From Prorocentrum cordatum (Eukaryota > Sar > Dinophyceae > Prorocentrales > Prorocentraceae): a stretch of DNA of 64,000 nt. How positions within the stretch are numbered: position 1 is the stretch's first letter; the number at the start of each line of letters is the position of its first letter. The translations under genes and the position numbers were made by a program. The DNA lies in the NCBI GenBank assembly GCA_963575745.1, contig CAUYUJ010008091.1, positions 164,530 through 228,529 of the forward strand, read 5' to 3'. Below are positions 34,191 to 45,605 of the stretch, one piece after another. The notes beneath the pieces are model-generated. The model saw only the letters and a list, made by a program, of their open reading frames with translations, searched no databases and had not been told where the DNA came from.

Positions 34191-34390
34191 CTGCCAATCA
34201 GGGGGGCAGCATCATTTTGCCAAGTTTCGCCCCAGCCACGGAGATTCATCTCGCTCGCCCACCCACGCAACTTCGCCTCGCCAACCCGCACGACATGAAC
34301 ACGAAACCGAAACCGATTTTCCTGTGGGGGTATCCGTGTCACTTCGATCTCTCCCCCCCCAGACTCAGATGTACATGTGTATATATACAT
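34191..34390. repeat. Dispersed repeat copy 1 (CACGAAACCGAAACCGATTTT block)
   Basis: About 190 bp matching 35010-35225, including TTCATC-CTCGCT-GCCCACGCA, CACGAAACCGAAA-CCGATTT and TCACT-CGATCTC. In both copies a tract of short GGGACACC-type repeats sits on the left side. Confidence 0.82.
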
Positions 34391-34429
34391 ATATTAGTGT
34401 ATAAGCAAACCTGTACGACCACCCTTCGG

Positions 34430-34960
34430 GTGATGATAAAGTTAGGGGTGGGGGAAATCAACGTCTCAATATTATTATCGATCTCACAATCGATCTACAA
34501 ATCGGTACCACTATCGATCTCACTATAGATCGCACTGTCGATCTCACTCGATCGATCCCATTATGGATCTCAGCATCGATGTTACAATCGATCCCATTAT
34601 CGATCTCACAGTCAATCTCACTACCCCTCTTATTATCATCGATCTCACTATCAATCGCACAATCGATCTCACGAACAATCTCACTCGGTCAGTCTCACTT
34701 TTGGTGTCACGATCGAACTTGCTACCGATCTCACTATCGAACTTGCGATCGATCACAAGATCGACCTCCCTATCGATCTCACCATCGATCTCACTGTCGA
34801 TCTTGAGAAATCGATCCCACTGTCGATCGCACGAACGATCTCACTACTGCACCTTGTCATCGATCCCACGATCGATCTCACTGCATCGTTCCCATCAAGC
34901 CCACTAACGATCTCACTATCGATCTCACTGTCGATCTCACTACGTAACACTGATGAGACA
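34430..34960. repeat. 12-bp minisatellite ATCGATCTCACT
   Basis: About 40 units of ATCGATCTCACT with point changes (CCCACG, ATTATC). Dense in ATCGAT palindromes. Confidence 0.95.
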
Positions 34961-35009
34961 CTGGTGAGACACTGCCGGGACAGCGACGGGACACCGGCGG
35001 ACACCCGCT

Positions 35010-35225
35010 CGACACCCCCGGCCACCGCCGGACAACCCGGGTGGAGCGGTCGTTTGGCCCGGCGGCGCCCCCAGCCAGAGGAGGGTTCATCCCTCTCGCT
35101 GGCCCACGCACGTTCGCCGCGCCCGCACGCACGAGACGACCACGAAACCGAAAACCGATTTCCCGGTGGGGGGCTCTCCGTTTCACTGCGATCTCACCCC
35201 TCTCGCCTCCCACATACACATACGA
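35010..35225. repeat. Dispersed repeat copy 2 of the 34191-34390 block
   Basis: GC-richer copy, with CACGAAACCGAAAACCGATT and TCTCCGTTTCACTGCGATCT as anchors. Confidence 0.82.
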
Positions 35226-35452
35226 CTCGAGTGGTTCTCACTCGGAGCCACTGAGCTCACGCAGAGAATGCTAGTCAACAGGCACTGCCGTTTTACCATG
35301 GCAGTCGCGGAGACGGGATGACACGCCCACGAAGGACGCAGCAATTCAGGAACCCCCCGAAATCCAATACATCCCGAGCAGCATCCGAGTCCCCCGACCC
35401 ACCGCTCAGGCATGGTAGCGGGGTAGTCCGAAGGCCATTCGATCTGTGCACA

Positions 35453-35492
<40 letters not shown>

Positions 35493-35719
35493 GATTTGTA
35501 CAGATATACACACGGCAGTAGGCCATGACACGAAGCCACCAGGAGCCGAAAAACGACGAACACGTGGCCGTCACGAAGTCCTGGCGCCTCACAGACCCGA
35601 GTGATCCGAGGAGAGCCACCCACAGGGGCGGCCCCCCTCTCGCTCGCCCCCCTCCCCGTACGAGGTGTAACTCCTGGGAGGCCTTCGTCGCCAGGAAGAT
35701 GGGGGGCGCTGAACTCCCG
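35226..35719. other. Intergenic with an AT tract
   Basis: (TA)n at 35455-35485. No gene recognised. Confidence 0.5.
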
Positions 35720-36065
35720 TCTTCTCCTCCCTCCTCCTTCTCCTCCTCCTCCGCCTCCTCCTCCTCCTCCCTCCTCCCTTCGCCCTCCTCTCCTCCTCCT
35801 CCTCCTACTCCTCCCCCTCCTCCTCCTCCCTCCTCCTCCTCCTCCTCCTCCTCCTGCTCCTCCTCCTCCCTCTCTCTCCTCCTCCTCCTCCTCCTCCTAC
35901 TCCTCCCCCTCCTCCTCCTACTCCTCCTCCTCCTCCTCCTGCTCTCCTCCTCCTCTCCTCCTCCTCCTCCTCCTCCTCCTCCTACTCCTCCCCTCCTCCT
36001 CCTCCTCCTCCTCCTCCTGCTCTCCTCCTCCTCCTCCTCCTCCTCCTCCTCCTCCTCCTCCTCTG
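35720..36065. repeat. (CTC)n microsatellite
   Basis: CTC triplets with CCC, CTG and TAC variants. Confidence 0.95.
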
Positions 36066-36476
36066 GTTCCTCCTCTATCATCCCCCTCTTGGGATATGAC
36101 GGCTTCCTAGCCTTTGTTCAACTGCGTACTCTACCACATGCCAGATCAAGGCAACTCGGCTGGGAATCGTTTCTTGATGGGCTGGTAGGGTTACGCGGAA
36201 CGTCTAGAATTAAAGCCATTCCGCTGGAGCAGTCCAAATGAAACCCAGGACTAAGCCCCATCATGCCGGCTAGATTAGGATGCAGAATTGAGCGGCGCAG
36301 TGCCTGGTGAGGCTTGTTTTTGGGCAAGGGATACAGGCCTCAGAAGACATTAGCGAACACTCATGCCACATTCGTCTGTCAATGCCCCCCCAATGCTCAA
36401 AGTTGGCGGTAGGTCACATGAGTTGCACTTCCACCGCAGTCTTCCCCGCGCGTGCCACCTTTGAATCTGGGGGAGA
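36066..36476. other. Unique DNA, nothing recognised
   Basis: Lower GC than the flanks and coding-like in places, but no motif I can name. Confidence 0.35.
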
Positions 36477-36640
36477 GGGGTATTGCGTATCCACCGCCTG
36501 TGGAACCGACGTCCTGGGACCCCAGCGGGCGGTGGATATGGACATGTTTGGCCTCCCTGGGGCCCGAATATATCCAGATCCACCGCCCGCCGACATTCCC
36601 GAAGGTCGACCCCCCAGGCGGTGGCCATGGATAAATCCCC
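36477..36640. repeat. Fold-back element (CCACCGCC-rich)
   Basis: The left GGGGTATTGCGTATCCACCG pairs with the right GGCGGTGGCCATGGATAAATCCCC, and GCGGGCGGTGGATATGGA pairs with TCCAGATCCACCGCCCGC. Imperfect. Confidence 0.78.
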
Positions 36641-36678
36641 GTGTCGGATTCTCGGCCACAGAAAGATTGACGCGCACA

Positions 36679-36867
36679 AAGGGTTGGCGCGAGGGAGGTG
36701 GCCTTCTAATGAGGCGGGACGCTTCTTAGAAGGCAGGGGCCTTCTCAGAAGGGCCTGGAAACTTCCACGAAGGCTCCTCAGAAGCCGGGAGGGCTTCTGA
36801 GAGGGGCCCTGCCTTCGTAGGGGCTCCCCCGCCTTCTCAGAAGGCCGCCCCCCTCGCGCTCCCCCCT
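36679..36867. repeat. Fold-back element (GCCTTCTCAGAAGGC-rich)
   Basis: The left AAGGGTTGGCGCGAGGGAGG...GGCCTTCTAATGAGGC pairs with the right GCCTTCTCAGAAGGCC...CCCCTCGCGCTCCCCCCTT. The inner CTTCTCAGAAG boxes are repeated and self-complementary. Confidence 0.85.
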
Positions 36868-36923
36868 TGCGCGTGCCGCGACATGTATCCGCGCCGATGC
36901 TGGATTTGGCCTCCCTGGATGAA

Positions 36924-37080
36924 AAGGGGCCCCAGGACACACAAATAAATACATACAAGTAAACATATTCTCTATATTTTCCCATATTTTCTGGGTTATT
37001 GTCTTCCCCCCCACTTCCCATATTTTCCCATATTTCTGGGGAATCGACGATTAATAGTGTTTGTGTGTTTTTTCCCTCCT
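36924..37080. repeat. Dispersed ~155 bp CATATTTTC element, copy
   Basis: GGACACACAAATAAATACAT, CCCATATTTTCTGGG...GTCTTCCCCCCCACTTCCCA, GTGTTTGTGTGTTTTTTCCC. Same layout as the other copies. Confidence 0.92.
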
Positions 37081-37429
37081 GACTGGAGTTGCACCCTGAA
37101 CCCCCTCCAGCGCGCCTCCGAAGTATACAACCGCCGCCAAGCCTCCATCACTTGGCCCACGTTAGGGCCCAGCCGGGCCCGCTCCCAGGGCTCGAGCAGG
37201 AGATCGACTACAGAACTGATTTGCCCCAGAACCCCACGGGCCTTTGGGACTAAGGTGGTCGAACAATAGATGTCTGTCCTCTTCCTGTAAACGCCTTCCA
37301 TTCCGAGATGTTTGCATCCCCCTCCTCCCTGGGTCTGGAAGGGGGGGGCCGAAGGGGTTAGAGCGTCCAAGATGGCCCCGATTCCAAGTGCTCTCGGAGC
37401 CCCCTCAGGACACCCCCCAAGAAGCCAAC
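37081..37429. other. Intergenic
   Basis: GGAGATCGACTACAGAACTG at 37199 is an inverted match to TCTGTAGTCGATCTCC at 38159 and to related phrases at 44770 and 45075. No gene seen. Confidence 0.4.
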
Positions 37430-37780
37430 ATCTATAAACACCTACGGACAATCAATGAGTTGTGTCTGCTCGCCCGTTCGCTTCCGATGCGCTTTGGGGG
37501 CCTCAAGATGGCCCCAAGATGGCCTAAGAGAGCCCCACGAAGGGCCCAAGAGGCCTCCCAATAGCGCCCAAGAGCGGCCCAAGAGAGCCCCAAGAGGGGA
37601 TGTTGCTGGTCCCAGAAGGGGCAAGGCAAATGGGACCCCCCCCTTTTGATCGATAGCCCCGAAGATGGCCCTAAGGGGCCCTCCAGGGCTCCCAAGGGAC
37701 CCCCCAAAGGCCCCAAGACCCCCCAAAAGAGCTCCAAGAAGACCTGACGATTCCCCAAGGGGGCTTCAAGAGGCGATGTT
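37430..37780 (-). repeat. CCAAGA-GGCCC dispersed repeat, minus orientation
   Basis: Units of CCAAGATGGCCC / CCAAGAGAGCCCC with a diverged core near 37440-37500 (CAATCAATGAGTTG). Confidence 0.7.
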
Positions 37781-37799
37781 GAGGGTTCTGTCCTTGTCC

Positions 37800-37870
37800 T
37801 CGTTGTCCTCCTCCTCCTCCTCCTCCTCCTCCTCCTCCTCCTCCTCCTCCTCCTCCTCCTCCTCCTCTTC
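37800..37870. repeat. (CTC)n microsatellite
   Basis: Pure CTC triplets. Confidence 0.95.
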
Positions 37871-39540
37871 CTTTTCCTCTTCCTCCTATTCGTCGTCATT
37901 GTCGTCGTCGTCGCCTTCCTCCTCATCCCCCTTTCCTCGCCCCCACGCGGGCCCCAGGGATGGCCCGAAGAGAGGCCCTCCAAGCCCTCAAGGCCACTCA
38001 GCCTGGTTGCCTGCTTTGCTTCACTACGTGTGTCTCTTCGTCCCTTTCTCCGTCAGATCACATGGGCAGGGTTTGTGCGTGGGCTGGGGGGGCATACGCG
38101 AAGCGTGACTAATTGCTGTTTGCTGACTCGGCCAAAGCATGTTTGGCGCACATCGGTTCTGTAGTCGATCTCCTACTCGAAGGGCGCGCTCTGGCCAAGA
38201 AAATCCCGAGGAGAATGCCCGCCGCGCCCTGAGATCCGTGTGCTGCATGTTCTGTCCCACTGGACGTTTGCGCCCTCGGGGATGGACAGACCCCCCTTTA
38301 GTAAAACGTGGGTTCAGCGATAACGACCTGAGGTCCAAACCTGGCGGGCGCGAGCCTGGAAAATTACGGCCGCGGCGCCCTCCCGAGAACCGAACAGGGA
38401 CCATTCCCTAATCGACGTGTCACTGCTGGGGGCTCTGGCCACCCCCGACGCCCGGTCTCGGGCCCCCTGGGGCCACGGATCGACCCCGCTCGACAAGTAA
38501 CGCAGACGCCGTCGTCGTCGCGTGCTCTTGCGGCTTCTGCTCGCCACGTCGGATCTCATATAGAGTGGCGACGAGGGCCCTCCACTGGGCATCGCTCGGA
38601 CGTCCATTCCCTGTGTTTTTTTCGGTTTCGTGCGTGGTTTTTTCGCCAAATGATCAAGGATGCTCCTCAATGGTCCTCGCCGAAGGAAAAATTCACACGT
38701 CCGAGCGATGCCAAGTCCATGGGAGTTCCAACGAGGTGGAAGCGAGGGAAGGGCATCGGTGGCGATGCGTCTGTCTCCCCTGGGGCACCAAACCAAGATC
38801 TTAAGGCGAAGCCAGGGCGATGATCCATTCGGGCGCTGGAGGACGTCTCCAGCTGGTCGCCGGCGGCTGGCGGCTCTGGAGGACATCCCAGGCGCTGCGG
38901 CCTTCTCAGACGGTTCAGGAACGCTCTGAGAGCCTTCCACAACGCCATGAAACGGACTTGCCCTTGTCCTACAGTCGGACCTGGGCCAGGAGAACACCCC
39001 TAAAGAACATGAGACCCTCCGTCGGCCAAAACACACAGAACATCCGAGGGTACCCTCCACAGGATGCACAAGAACACCGGACAAACAGAAAGAACATCGG
39101 GGTACCCTCCCCTGATCGACCTCGATCTTAAACCTCGGCCCGACCATAGCCCCGTCCGACAAGGTCCACTCCAAACCTGTCCCTCACCCTGGCCAGTTTC
39201 CGTCCCGGGTCAATGTTTTCAAGGCCCCAGGGGCCAGAAGCGGCCCCCCGTTTGTGACGCCAACAAATCAGGCAGAGCCTGCATCCCCAGAGATCCGACG
39301 TCGTGATTTCTTTCAATATGGGGTCCCCGGAAGGCTCGACCCATTCCCCAGGACAGGTTCTCCATCCTGAACCGTTTCTTGACGGCCCCGGGGCCCGGCG
39401 AGGGCCCCTGGAGGCCGAACACGGCGAAAAACCTCCGTCTTGACTTTTTCGCAACGCTGGATCTCTGGGTCCCGAAACCTCCCCCCCCTCCACTTCGCCA
39501 GGGTCCGCGGCACACAGCCCGTGCCGGCTACACGCAGGGG
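37871..39540. other. GC-rich intergenic with scattered repeat copies
   Basis: Holds the third copy of the 30.6 kb repeat (38805-38935) and a GACGGCCCCGGGGCCC phrase at ~39380 that recurs at ~44200. No gene recognised. Confidence 0.45.
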
Positions 39541-39570
39541 CGGCCCTATATATATATATATATATATATA

Positions 39571-40525
39571 TGCAAGACTGCAGTGGCGCTTCGCGCCATG
39601 CACCTTGGTCCTTGAAGTTTGGTATGCAGGCGGAATGGCAGGAAGGTCAAGCCGACAATTTAGCGATAACTCCTGGTTGCCTTTTTCCGGCATCGCCGCT
39701 ATAATGATGTTATTCGTTATCCTTCCTCCATGGTTATTGTTCCTTATTTTCGCCATACCCTGCGCATTCTCCCCATCCTCCTCAGCTATTTTTTGCGGGG
39801 GCTCCTCCTTGGAGAGCCTCTAGGGGCCTCACAAAAGTTGTTCCGGGCATTCTTAAAGCCTTCTGGAGGCCTCCTGGGCGTATTCTGGGGGCCTCCGGGG
39901 GTTTCCTCGGGCCACCCTGCCTCCAACCGCCGTCTCCCTGAACGACCGAATCACGATTTGGAAGTCTTCGGAGGGTGTCTTTGGGCCATCTTGGGCCGCC
40001 ATGGGGCTCTCTGAGGGCCATCTTGGACCCGTGTTGTGCCGTTTTGGGGCTTTCTTGGACTGCCTGGAAGCCCTTTCGGATGGTTGTGGGGCGATTTGGG
40101 AACCTCCCAGGCGGCTTCGGACGCCCAGAAGACCGCCGTCTTGGAGCGTCGGGAAGCCGAAAAGAGGAGAACCCCACAATTCACCAAAAACCCACAGAAA
40201 ATCAATGATTTTTGCCTCGGGGGGCCTTCTTGGGAGTGCTCTTGGAGGCCTCTTTGGGGCCGTCCTGGAGGCCTCTTGGGCCATCTTGAGGTCACGTCGG
40301 TCACTCTTGGAGCGCTCTTGTGCTGTCTTGGGGGTCTCTGGGACGTCTCCGATGACCCCCCTGATCGCCCTAAGTGTGCTGGGAAGGCTTGGCAAAACGC
40401 CTTGCGAGGCCCGGTGGCCGCTTCAAAGCCCGTCCGGAGGGCCCCAAAGCCCCAGGTCCCGGGAGTCCGGTTTTGGGGGGGGGGGGGACGGGTTTTCCCC
40501 CCGCCCGGGCTTATAAAAATATAGG
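39571..40525. repeat. Tandem ~1.08 kb duplication, copy 1
   Basis: From CAAGACTGCAGTGGCGCTTC to the GGCTTATAAAA-TATAGGAAG block. The first ~230 bp is unique with lower GC, the rest is CTTGGAG-type dispersed repeat in plus orientation with a core at 40130-40230. It differs from copy 2 at roughly ten sites over ~950 bp. Confidence 0.96.
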
Positions 40526-40527
40526 AA

Positions 40528-40530
40528 GAG

Positions 40531-40574
<44 letters not shown>

Positions 40575-40652
40575 GTATACATATAAATATTATAATATAT
40601 ATATATATATATATATGTACATATATCAAAAATAAACATATATATATATATA
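40528..40652. repeat. AT microsatellite between the duplicated copies
   Basis: (AT)n/(ACAT)n, about 120 bp, with minor non-AT islands. Confidence 0.95.
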
Positions 40653-41606
40653 TACAAGACTGCAGTGGCGCTTCGCGCCATGCACCTTGGTCCTTGAAGT
40701 TTGGTATGCAGGCGGAATGGCAGGAAGGTCAAGCCGACAATTTAGCGATAACTCCTGGTTGCCTTTTTCCGGCATCGCCGCTATGATGATGTTATTCGTT
40801 ATCCTTCCTCCATGGTTATTGTTCCTTATTTTCGCCATACCCTGCGCATTCTCCCCATCCTCCTCAGCTCTTTTTTGCGGGGGCTCCTCCTTGGAGAGCC
40901 TCTAGGGGCCTCACAAAAGTTGTTTCGGGCTTTCTTAAGGCCTTCTGGAGGCCTCCTGGGCGTATTCTGGGGGCCTCCGGGGGCTTCCTCGGGCCACCCT
41001 GCCTCCAACCGCCGTCTCCCTGAACGACCGAATCACGATTTGGAATTCTTCGGAGGGTGTCTTTGGGCCATCTTGGGCCGCCATGGGGCTCTCTGAGGGC
41101 CATCTTGGACCCGTGTTGTGCCGTTTTGGGGCTTTCTTGGACTGCCTGGAAGCCCTTTCGGATGGTTGTGGGGCGATTTGGGAACCTCCCAGGCGGCTTC
41201 GGACGCCCAGAAGACCGCCGTCTTGGAGCGTCGGGAAGCCGAAAAGAGGAGAACCCCACAATTCACCAAAAACCCACAGAAAATCAATGATTTTTGCCTC
41301 GGGGGGCCTTCTTGGGAGTGCTCTTGGAGGCCTCTTTGGGGCCGTCCTGGAGGCCTCTTGGGCCATCTTGAGGTCACGTCGGTCACTCTTGGAGCGCTCT
41401 TGTGCTGTCTTGGGGGTCTCTGGGACGTCTCCGATGACCCCCCTGATCGCCCTAAGTGTGCTGGGAAGGCTTGGCAAAACGCCTTGCGAGGCCCGGTGGC
41501 CGCTTCAAAGCCCGTCCGGAGGGCCCCAAAGCCCCAGGTCCCGGGAGTCCGGTTTTGGGAGGGGGGGGTGACGGGTGTTCCCCCCGCCCGGGCTTATAAA
41601 ATATAG
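40653..41606. repeat. Tandem ~1.08 kb duplication, copy 2
   Basis: Offset 1082 bp from copy 1. It ends in the same TATAAAATATAGGAAGAGG block followed by a different microsatellite. Confidence 0.96.
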
Positions 41607-41610
41607 GAAG

Positions 41611-41626
41611 AGGAATATATATGTAT

Positions 41627-41685
<59 letters not shown>

Positions 41686-41716
41686 TAGATAGATAGATAG
41701 ATATATAGATATAGGC
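41611..41716. repeat. (GATA)n microsatellite
   Basis: ATAGATAGATAG for about 100 bp after the second copy. Confidence 0.97.
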
Positions 41717-42021
41717 AGGCGCGGCCTCTGCTGCGCGGCCCGAGGGGGAGCCCCTCTCGGGACACCGCCAGGCGCGCAAGCCGCTGCCATCGCATCGCAT
41801 CCGGCGATCGGCGGGGCCGCGCTGGGCCCGCACCAGAGGGGTCTTGCAGCAGAGCGCAGATAATCCACCCTCGTAGCAATCGCCCCGACACGCGAAGCCG
41901 TTTAGTGAACGCACCCCAGGGAGGGATCGAACAGGGCAGGGCTGTCTAGTAAACGCCCAGGGCCGTCTGGTAAACGCCAGTTGTCCGCTCCGGGTGGTTT
42001 TCCCTCCCTTGATGCATGCAG
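41717..42021. other. Intergenic
   Basis: GTCTAGTAAACGCC / GTCTGGTAAACGCC occurs twice at 41944-41980. No gene seen. Confidence 0.35.
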
Positions 42022-42230
42022 CCGATTTCGGGGGAGTCCAAAAGGGGAGCGCCCAACAGGGGGCGGGCGCAAATCATGGCCGGCGGCATATGCGCGGCCC
42101 AGGGGGGGGCAGGGGACGTACTGGCATAGTAAGACGAGGCGCCATGAAATCTGCAGAGGTATCATGGCCCGGCCATGACGTCCACCCCCCCCGCGTCAGC
42201 ACCCCCACCTTTGCCGCCCCCGACGGTTTT
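42022..42230. repeat. Fold-back element, family C copy 2
   Basis: The left TTCGGGGGAGTCCAAAAGGG...ATCATGGCCGGCGG pairs imperfectly with the right GGCCATGACGTCC...CTTTGCCGCCCCCGA. Homologous to 13672-13862. Confidence 0.78.
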
Positions 42231-43012
42231 GTTCCGCCCCCCTGGCTCCAGCACTCCCGGGCCGGCCCGAGGAAGGGGTCGCCCTTGGAAGAGCGCACCT
42301 GGGCGGCGCGCACTCTTCATACCCGGGGGTGGCGCGAGGGGTGCGGCCGTCGAGAGGGGAAGCCAGGGGGGGGCTTCTTATAGAAGGGGGGGGGGCCCAC
42401 TCGCAAGGACAGAAAAGGCTTTGGTCGGGCATGCCCTCCTGTAGGCAGAGTCTGGAAGGGAGAAATTGCAAAAAAAATACGCAACCATAGCCAAACATAA
42501 TCAAACATCATCCTCTGATTATGTTTCAACTGTTCTTGAATATTCCTCCTGTAGAGGGACATGCCCGACTTAAAGAAAGGCCTGAGAGATTATACAGTGG
42601 AGGCATTGGACAAGGATCCCTCAGGTCAAGATTCCAGGGTCTGGAGACCAACGGAACCCCAATCGTGGATCGGACGTGGATGCCACCGCCGTCCTCATCA
42701 GGCAAGGGATCCTCCAGAGTCTGCAGCCTCCTGGGCGCACTCCTGAACGAGCGCCTCCACCTTACGAGAGAGCCTCCTGACAAGCCGCGGGGGGGGGGGG
42801 CGGTTAAAAAAAACACGTGAAACCTCTTGAGAATTCTACGAATTACTCCGACGGAAGGAACCCACATGAGAATCCTCTGGGCGAATCTAGGAAAAACCCT
42901 CACCGTCGTCCTCGTGGTTGGTGAGGCGTCCTGGCTGTCTCTTCTGCGTATATTTCTTCTCGCCCTGGCGCGGGCCCTCCCTCCGCTCCCTACGTTGCCC
43001 CCGACCTCGCCC
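42231..43012. other. Intergenic with a small fold-back
   Basis: GTCGGGCATG-CCCTCCTGTAG at 42424 and CTGTAGAGGGACATGCCCGAC at 42549-42571 are inverted. The right arm is the phrase shared with 16398-16436. No gene. Confidence 0.5.
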
Positions 43013-43136
43013 TCCTGTTTTGGCTCCGGACATTCAGAAAATGGCCCGGGAGTGGTGTTCTGGGAGCACGAAGAACACGAAGTGGCCTACAGTTGGCTCC
43101 GGGCATTCAAAATGTGGCCCGGGAATAGATTAGTAA
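43013..43136. repeat. ~75-bp minisatellite fragment
   Basis: TGGCTCCGG-CATTCA-AAATGTGGCCCGGGA unit as at 47816-48215, about 1.6 copies. Confidence 0.85.
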
Positions 43137-43505
43137 CATGATCCGCGGGCCCCATAGGGAGGGGGCTCGGCTTCCGCTTGAGACTTCCTCACAATTCACT
43201 AACAAATGTGGCCTGGGAATGGCGTTCTGGCAGCGCGAGAGCACAAAAGTGGCGACAATCATAGGAATCGGATGACCCGCTCGGATTAATGACATGACCC
43301 GCGGGCCCCATAGGGAGGGGGCTCCCGCTTGAGACTTCCTCGCAATTCACTGACAAATGTGGCCTGGGAATGGCGTTCTGGCAGCGCGAGGGCCCAAAAG
43401 TGACGACAATTACAGGAATTTGATGACTCGCTCGGATTAATCACATGATCCGCGGGCCCCATAGGGAGGGGGCTCCCGCTTGAGACTTCCTCGCAATTCA
43501 CTCAC
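43137..43505. repeat. ~151-156 bp tandem repeat, 2.4 copies
   Basis: Starts CATGATCCGCGGGCCCCATA at 43137, 43293 and 43444. Inside each unit AATGTGGCCTGGGAATGGCG resembles the neighbouring ~75-bp repeat. Confidence 0.95.
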
Positions 43506-43514
43506 AGACGAGGC

Positions 43515-43735
43515 CCAAGGCGAGTGAGTGAGTGAGTGAATGAGTGACTGACGACTGGTGATGATGATCATTATCACACTCTCTCACGCGCACACTCATC
43601 ATCATCATCATCATATGTGAGCGCTGATGAGTCAGTGAGTGAGTGAGTGAGTGGGTGGGTGAGTGAGTGAGTGAGTGAGTGTGTGTGTGAGGGATGATGA
43701 GTGAGTGAGTGAGTGAGGAATGAGTGATGATGATG
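43515..43735. repeat. (GAGT)n and (ATC)n tracts
   Basis: GAGTGAGTGAGTG tetramers interrupted by a CAT-rich stretch. Confidence 0.93.
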
Positions 43736-44243
43736 ATGGTGGGTTCCTGTTCCTGCGCGGGGTGTCCAGAGAAAACAAGAACCCCACTTTGGATGTGGGG
43801 AAGAAACCCAACTCCTTCCAAGAGAGCCAGCCCCCTCGCGCTGCCCCCCCTGGCGTCTTTGCGCTGCCCGGGCCCCCGAAGCTCCCTTGATTCACACAAC
43901 GTGGATCCCCGGAAGCGATCCTAGTCCTGGAGCTTAACTCTGTATGCACCGACGCTTTTCTCTGGCCCTGCACCGACATTCGCACAGGAAAGCGGATCCT
44001 GGTGTACACGGGATCCTGGTGTATACATCTGTTGTTGTTTCCCAAGGGAAGTTGGGGAAAAAGTACACACCACACCAACCCGACGTTGTCCCCGACCCTC
44101 AAAAAGCCCTGGGATTGAATAACAGCCTGCCGCCGCTAATGTATATGCTCCAATGTTCCGACTCTCCCCTGGGACCGATCTTCGTCCCGAGCCATTATTT
44201 TGACGGCCCCGGGGCCACGCCAAGGCCCCCCACGGGCAGAGAG
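43736..44243. other. Intergenic with a fold-back relic
   Basis: About 43942-44035 has GATCCTGGTGTACAC / GATCCTGGTGTATACATCTG phrases like the arms of family A fold-backs. No gene. Confidence 0.4.
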
Positions 44244-44369
44244 TTGGCAAAAATCCTCCGTCGTGGTTGTGGCCCGCGACGAGATGCCCACATCCGACGA
44301 TCAGAATTGGCAAAACCCCTCCGTCGTGGCTGTTGCCCACGACGAGGAGCCTGTACGTCCGACGATCTT
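44244..44369. repeat. 63-bp tandem duplication
   Basis: TTGGCAAAAATCCTCCGTCG and TTGGCAAAACCCCTCCGTCG start at 44244 and 44307. Confidence 0.9.
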
Positions 44370-45330
44370 ATTCTTTCCATGCGCAGCCCCAAACGTCCAT
44401 CCCAGGGGCCGGTGTTTCGCCCAGGAGCCGCGTTCGTTGGCCCGAGGGCCCGAAAACGTGCCCTGTAGGCCCGAAGCAGTGCAGAGCTGCCCGAGGTCTT
44501 CAGAAACACATCGACCGGGCTTTGCGGAGGCAGAGGTGCCGCTCCCCTCCCTGGACCTCTCCCGGGCCTGCGTGCGGACCAGGATCTCGAGGCGGACCCA
44601 GCCGTGGGCAGCGGCAGTGGCACCGCTTCCTCCTCTGACCCCTTCCCCGGATCCAGCTTTTGTCGCCCCGGACCACCTTTGGTGGTGGCCCCTGGGCCCG
44701 ACAACGGGCCCCCGGAGGCCCGAAAATCGAGGAACAAACGCCAGCTGCCCCAAAAAAAGCATCGTCGGAGGAGCAGCTAGGAGATCGACCACAGACTGGA
44801 CCTGCGCCCCAGCATTAAACTCTCGTCGACTCTGCGAAAAGCGCGCGGACTTGTCGTAGACCTACGAACGTTCTACATGTTTGCTGGTCGATTCGGCGGA
44901 AATTGCTGCACAGATCCCTATCCCCACCGGCGTGGCCTCGACCCCACTGGCCAATTTACCTCCCTAGATGGGGATACAGGCTGTTCCCTTCCGGTTTCGA
45001 GGCGTAGATCCCCAACTGGGGTGCTGAGATCGTCGGGCTGGGGATGGGGATGGGGATAAGGGGCCCGTGAAACGATACTGCAGTCGATCTCCTACTCGAG
45101 AGGAGGAACTGGGCTAGCCGAGCGCCAGCGAGACGACGTGCACGCTGTGCGGCCGCTCCGCGGCCGCGCCCGCGGCCGCGAAGGGCCCGCGCCCGAGAGC
45201 CCGGAGGGCCAGCCCAGCCGCCGCGGCCAGCAGCAGCGGCACGAGCGGAGAAGGCGCGCCCCGGGCCATCGCTGCGCCCCGCCCGGCGCGGCGGCTGAGC
45301 CGCAGAGAGAGAGAGAGAGGGCCCTGCCTC
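44370..45330. other. Intergenic with dispersed repeats and an imperfect fold-back
   Basis: 44548-44635 is a copy of the 17640 repeat. About 44914-45062 folds back (CCCTATCCCCACC against GGGGATGGGGATAAG). 45300-45320 is (GA)n. No gene. Confidence 0.5.
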
Positions 45331-45332
45331 CA

Positions 45333-45605
45333 CCTTCTCCTCCTCCTCCTCCGCCTCCTCCTCCTTCTCCTTCTACTTCCTCCCTCTTCCTTCTCCTCCT
45401 CCTCCTCCTCCCTCCCTCCCTCCCTTTATCCTTCCTCCTCCTCATCCCCCTCCTCTTCCTCCTCCTCATCCTCCGCATCCTAATTCCTCCCTCCTCCTCC
45501 TCCTCCTCCTCATCCTCCTCCGCATCCTCCTCCGCCTCCTCCTCCTCCTCCTCCGCCTCCTCCTCCTCCTCCTCCTCCTCCTCCTCCTCCTCCTCCTCCT
45601 CCTAA
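45333..45605. repeat. (CTC)n microsatellite
   Basis: CTC triplets with CAT and TTC variants. Confidence 0.95.
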
